From Piromyces finnis (taxonomy: Eukaryota; Neocallimastigomycota; Neocallimastigomycetes; Neocallimastigales; Neocallimastigaceae): a DNA stretch of 64,000 nucleotides. The position numbers were made by a program, and so were the translations under genes. The stretch is from assembly GCA_002104945.1 (NCBI GenBank), contig MCFH01000010.1, positions 186,001-250,000 on the forward strand, in the 5' to 3' direction. The notes below the pieces were generated by a model. It was not told the DNA's origin. It made no database searches and saw only the letters and a list, made by a program, of their open reading frames with translations. Shown here piece by piece: positions 60,749 through 64,000 of the stretch (position 1 is its first letter; each line of letters starts with the position of its first letter).

Positions 60749-63450
60749 TCAATAAGTTATGGCTGATGGGCTAAGGTTATAATTGCTTGAAAAATTATCA
60801 CCAAATGAGGAATAAGTTGAAAATGAAACATCATATTTAGAACGAGATTCATTAGTCGAATTAGCCTTTCTAACTAAATTGGTACCAAAATTATAATCAG
60901 AGAATTGACTATATTTTGTGTTGACTGGATTGGAAGACGAAGAAGGACCAAAGTGGTCATAAGCTGAAGGAATATTGTAGGGTGATGATGATGATTGACT
61001 TGGATATGGAGAAGAATATGATCTACTATTATAATAGTTTTGAGGATCATATTTTGAATGTGAATAATCAGATGGTGGATCGTATTTTGATGAAGTGGAA
61101 GTTGGGAAACCACCATAAATAGATGGATCATAGGAAACACCACCATTATATGGAGATGGTTCGTATTTTGAAGTAGTACTCATACCGTATGAATAGGTTG
61201 ATGGATTGTAGGAAGAGTTGGTTGACATAGAAGTACCTGGATAGAGAGAAGAAGAAGTAGACATTGGTGGATCATATTTTGAAGAGGATGACATACCACC
61301 ATAGATTGAAGAAGAAATTGATCCAATTTTATTAGAATCATTTTGATTTTCTCCTACGATTGATGATCCATAGGTATATGAAACTGGACGTCTCTTCTTT
61401 TCTTTAATCTTTTCATTTTTTGATACTGGTTTTTTTACTTCAGTACCATCTACTGGTTGTGGCTCTTCTGTTAATTTATCAGTAATGCTAGTTTCTGATT
61501 TTGGTGTATTATCCTCGGAACTATTTTGGTTACTGTTCATACCCATGTAGAAACTGCTCTTATTTTTATCGGCCATAAAGTCTGTTGGACTATTATTTTT
61601 AGCAACAGCTTCGGTAAAGTTACCAAAAACACCTCCAATTTTTCTTACAGTACGCTTATTATTCTTAATCTCTTTACCTTTCTTTTCTATAATATTGCTT
61701 TGTTTAGCATCTATACTACATCCAGGGCATGGAATTGGTTTTCCATGTTTTGATACTCTTGGAACATCATAACCAGCGTTAATACGAACTAATTCAATAT
61801 GATAATCAGTAAAATCGTTATTGTCCCAATAGGTATTATTGTTAACTTCATAGCGTGCAACTAATAACATCTTTGTTGGTTTTTGATTACAAATGTGTCC
61901 TGGCTTTTCTTCTAATACAAAGTATTTACCAACTTTAATACGAGCAACGAAACAATCTAAACCAACAACACCTTTAATATCATCATCTTCTTTGGTAGAT
62001 TCACGTATACATTTAACATATTTAGCTTCAACTTCGTTAAAAGATTTCCATTTGTTTGTAGTATACCGAATAACAACCTTTTTTTCATAATTCAAATTTT
62101 GAACATTCAAAGTAACTTTTAAGCAGGTTAATTTATCATCAGTTTCTTCTGGATCATCCTTAACTAATTTAAATGATTGAATACTAACTGGTAATTCATA
62201 TTGAACATGTTTTGCCTTTGATGATTTAAACTTTTGAATATGAATAACATTTCTTGGTACTGGTGACCAAGCATTTTCATATCCACGAAGTTCTGAAAAT
62301 TCTTTATCTTTTAAATCGCTTTCTGGATCATCAATCTTAACTTCTACCTTTGCATCCTTAATACTCTCTGGTTTATCAGTAGTAGCGAATAAACAAATAG
62401 ATTTAAAGCTATTAGTACTAAAATTAACAGATTTTTTTCTTTTTACTTTTTCCGGTGGTGAATTATTTTCATTCATTTCAGTAAGTGGAGTTAATGGTGC
62501 TAATATACCTGGAAGAGATAATGCTTTTTTATGTGACTTTTCTTTTTTCTTTCTTAATATTTCTTTTTCACTCTTTGATTCTATTTTTGCTAATGATTTT
62601 TCTTTTTGTAAAAACTTTTCTGTATCACTAACTTCTATATTTGTTTCATCAATTGGAATGGGTTTTTCATTCTCAATTTCAGGTTTTGCTTCAGCCTTTT
62701 CCTTTTCTTCTTTATTATCACTTTTTTCTTCATTCTTTTTTATTTCTAACATTTGTTTTTTTTCTTCATCTGTTCTTTCTTCACTCTTTTTTATTTCTAA
62801 TACTTCTTTCTTTTCATCAATTTTTTCATCACTCTTTTTCACTTCTAATACTTGTTCTTCTATTTTTTTATCAATTTTACTATTTTGTTCTTTTTGTTTG
62901 TTTTCAACCTTTTCTATGGTATCAGTATTAATATTAGATTTCTTAGGGTTCATTTTTTTAGAATTACCCAATTGCTTTTTCTTTTGAAGACCAAAAGTAA
63001 TTTCTGATAACTTACTTTCATTATTAGATTTAGTAGGCTTTATTTTCTTAATTAATAATTGATTATTTTTAGAAAGGTTTGATTTAGCATAAGTAGAAGG
63101 AATATTATTAGTCTTTGATGGAGAGTATATAACTGTAGAGTGTTTAGTAAATAAATATGAAGATGAAGGCGAACTGTTATGTAATATTACTTTTTCTTGA
63201 CAGTTTTCAATAAGAGAAGAAATAGTTTTATTAAGTGATTCTTTTAAACTTTGATGTGACAAACTACCATTAGCAGTTGCTGATGATGGAGAAATAAGAC
63301 TTGGTGAAGGAGAATTTGTGCTTCCTAATCTTATTTTTGCATTACAACGATATTTTGAATTTGGAATAGAAACAGCATTAGTATTTGAAGGAAATCGTGG
63401 TGAAGATGCTACTGCACCTGTTGGTTCATGATCTAGTATAAAATAATTTC

Positions 63451-63482
<32 letters not shown>

Positions 63483-63586
63483 GATTGTTTTTGTTCCATA
63501 TTATTTCCCTTAATAACTGAGTCACTTTTATTATTTAATAAAAGTGATTCTAAACTATTGGATAATTCGTTAGTAATAACTGACAT
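60749..63586 (-). CDS. GAC1: Glycogen-targeting regulatory subunit of protein phosphatase 1 (Gac1/PPP1R3-like)
   Basis: Brings PP1 to glycogen so that glycogen synthase is dephosphorylated and activated. Single exon, 945 aa. The PP1-docking RVxF motif is KKSVNF at about residues 384-389. The CBM21 glycogen-binding domain is at about 458-602: VQYELPVSIQSFKL, the core LTCLKVTLNVQNLNYEKKV, VIRYTTNKWKSF, and the diagnostic YWDNNDFTDYHIEL. Upstream, residues ~215-350 are a Lys/Glu-rich, probably helical and repetitive segment (EVKKSDEKIDEKKE and variants); residues 36-45 are poly-Asn. The C-terminal ~200 residues are Ser/Tyr-rich with repeated SKYDP-type motifs, probably disordered and possibly phosphorylated. 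The start ATG at 63586 is the first in frame. The gene symbol is by analogy with yeast GAC1; PIG1/PIG2-type alternatives are equally possible. Confidence 0.88.
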
Positions 63587-64000
63587 TGCTTCCTTTTATT
63601 ATTTAATTTAAAAAATATATATAATTCACTATTTTTATTTATATATATCTTTCAATTTTGAAATAATAAATATTATTAACAATTTTTTTGTTAATATATA
63701 TTTGAATTGTATAAAATTTAGTTATGCTTTTTTTCTGTTATTTCAAAGAAAATTTTTTTTTTTATTTTATTTTTTTGGGTTTGATTTTAAACTAAAAAAG
63801 AAATTTCTAAGCTCTAAATATTTTTAAACTAGGGTATTAAAGGTAGGGTTATTTATTTTATTATTTATCAGATAATAACATATAAAAAAAATAATATATA
63901 TAATAATAGAAAGTTAGTTTTAAAGATTAAATTTTATTTAATAATATATTAAATCTAAAATAATATCTAATTAAAGCAAATTTTCAAGTGATTTCTTTTC
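63587..64000. other. Upstream region of the PP1 targeting subunit gene
   Basis: A/T-rich sequence to the window end; presumably promoter and 5' leader of the minus-strand gene. No other feature seen. Confidence 0.55.

Noticed and set aside
62641-62987. Overlapping plus-strand frames rich in Phe, Leu and Ser
   Set aside because: Antisense of the Lys/Glu-rich region of the PP1 targeting subunit.

Overview
The window looks like nuclear DNA from a fungus with an extremely AT-rich genome, most probably an anaerobic gut fungus (Neocallimastigomycota). Intergenic DNA and introns are almost pure A/T with long homopolymers and (AAT)n, (TTTA)n, (TTACTA)n and (AAGAAT)n arrays. Coding exons are visibly richer in G/C, and introns are mostly short, AT-rich and GT...AG. 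The gene set is fungal (Sec11, Sac3, Gac1-like, Pso2), yet it includes two genes linked to cilia/flagella (NME7 and CDK20 homologues), which fits a zoospore-forming fungus. A methionine-pathway enzyme looks bacterial, which fits the known rumen-bacteria-to-gut-fungus gene flow. Dictyostelium is similarly AT-rich but lacks flagella, so I disfavour it.

Layout. 0.9-2.5 kb: unrecognised low-complexity protein (-). 6.7-8.4 kb: glutamate 5-kinase (+). 9.2-11.8 kb: 26S proteasome ATPase Rpt2 (+), whose start codon is cut off by an intron. 13.0-14.3 kb: O-acetylhomoserine sulfhydrylase (-), intronless and bacterial-looking. 15.2-15.75 kb: two possible structured RNAs. 15.9-16.7 kb: NIP30/PIP30 family protein (+). 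17.2-20.5 kb: Pso2/Snm1 crosslink-repair nuclease (+). 21.2-22.1 kb: Sec11 signal peptidase, copy 1 (+). 22.5-23.8 kb: RNA polymerase III subunit Rpc25/RPC8 (-). 24.6-31.1 kb: a 13-exon Sac3/GANP mRNA-export scaffold (+). 31.8-33.7 kb: CDK20-like kinase (-). 35.0-38.8 kb: two-RRM, Asn/Ser-rich protein (-). 38.8-44.5 kb: gene-poor. 44.5-47.3 kb: NME7 (+). 47.8-49.8 kb: PPIL1-type cyclophilin (-). 50.5-52.0 kb: Sec11 copy 2 (-). 53.4-53.7 kb: GC-richer possible pol III RNA. 54.0-54.5 kb: bacterial-type DUF6985-like protein (-). 54.5-59.5 kb: gene-poor, with a ~0.9 kb hexanucleotide array and tandem duplications. 59.5 kb: small ORF. 60.7-63.6 kb: PP1 glycogen-targeting subunit (-).

Most conserved genes are unrelated housekeeping functions (proteolysis, secretion, transcription, mRNA export, splicing-associated cyclophilin, DNA repair, amino-acid synthesis); there is no operon-like organisation. 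For each multi-exon gene I joined exons by hand. The reading frame stays open across every junction and family motifs are continuous over the splice sites, which is the main support for the models. Nothing was computed or searched; all names rest on remembered family motifs.
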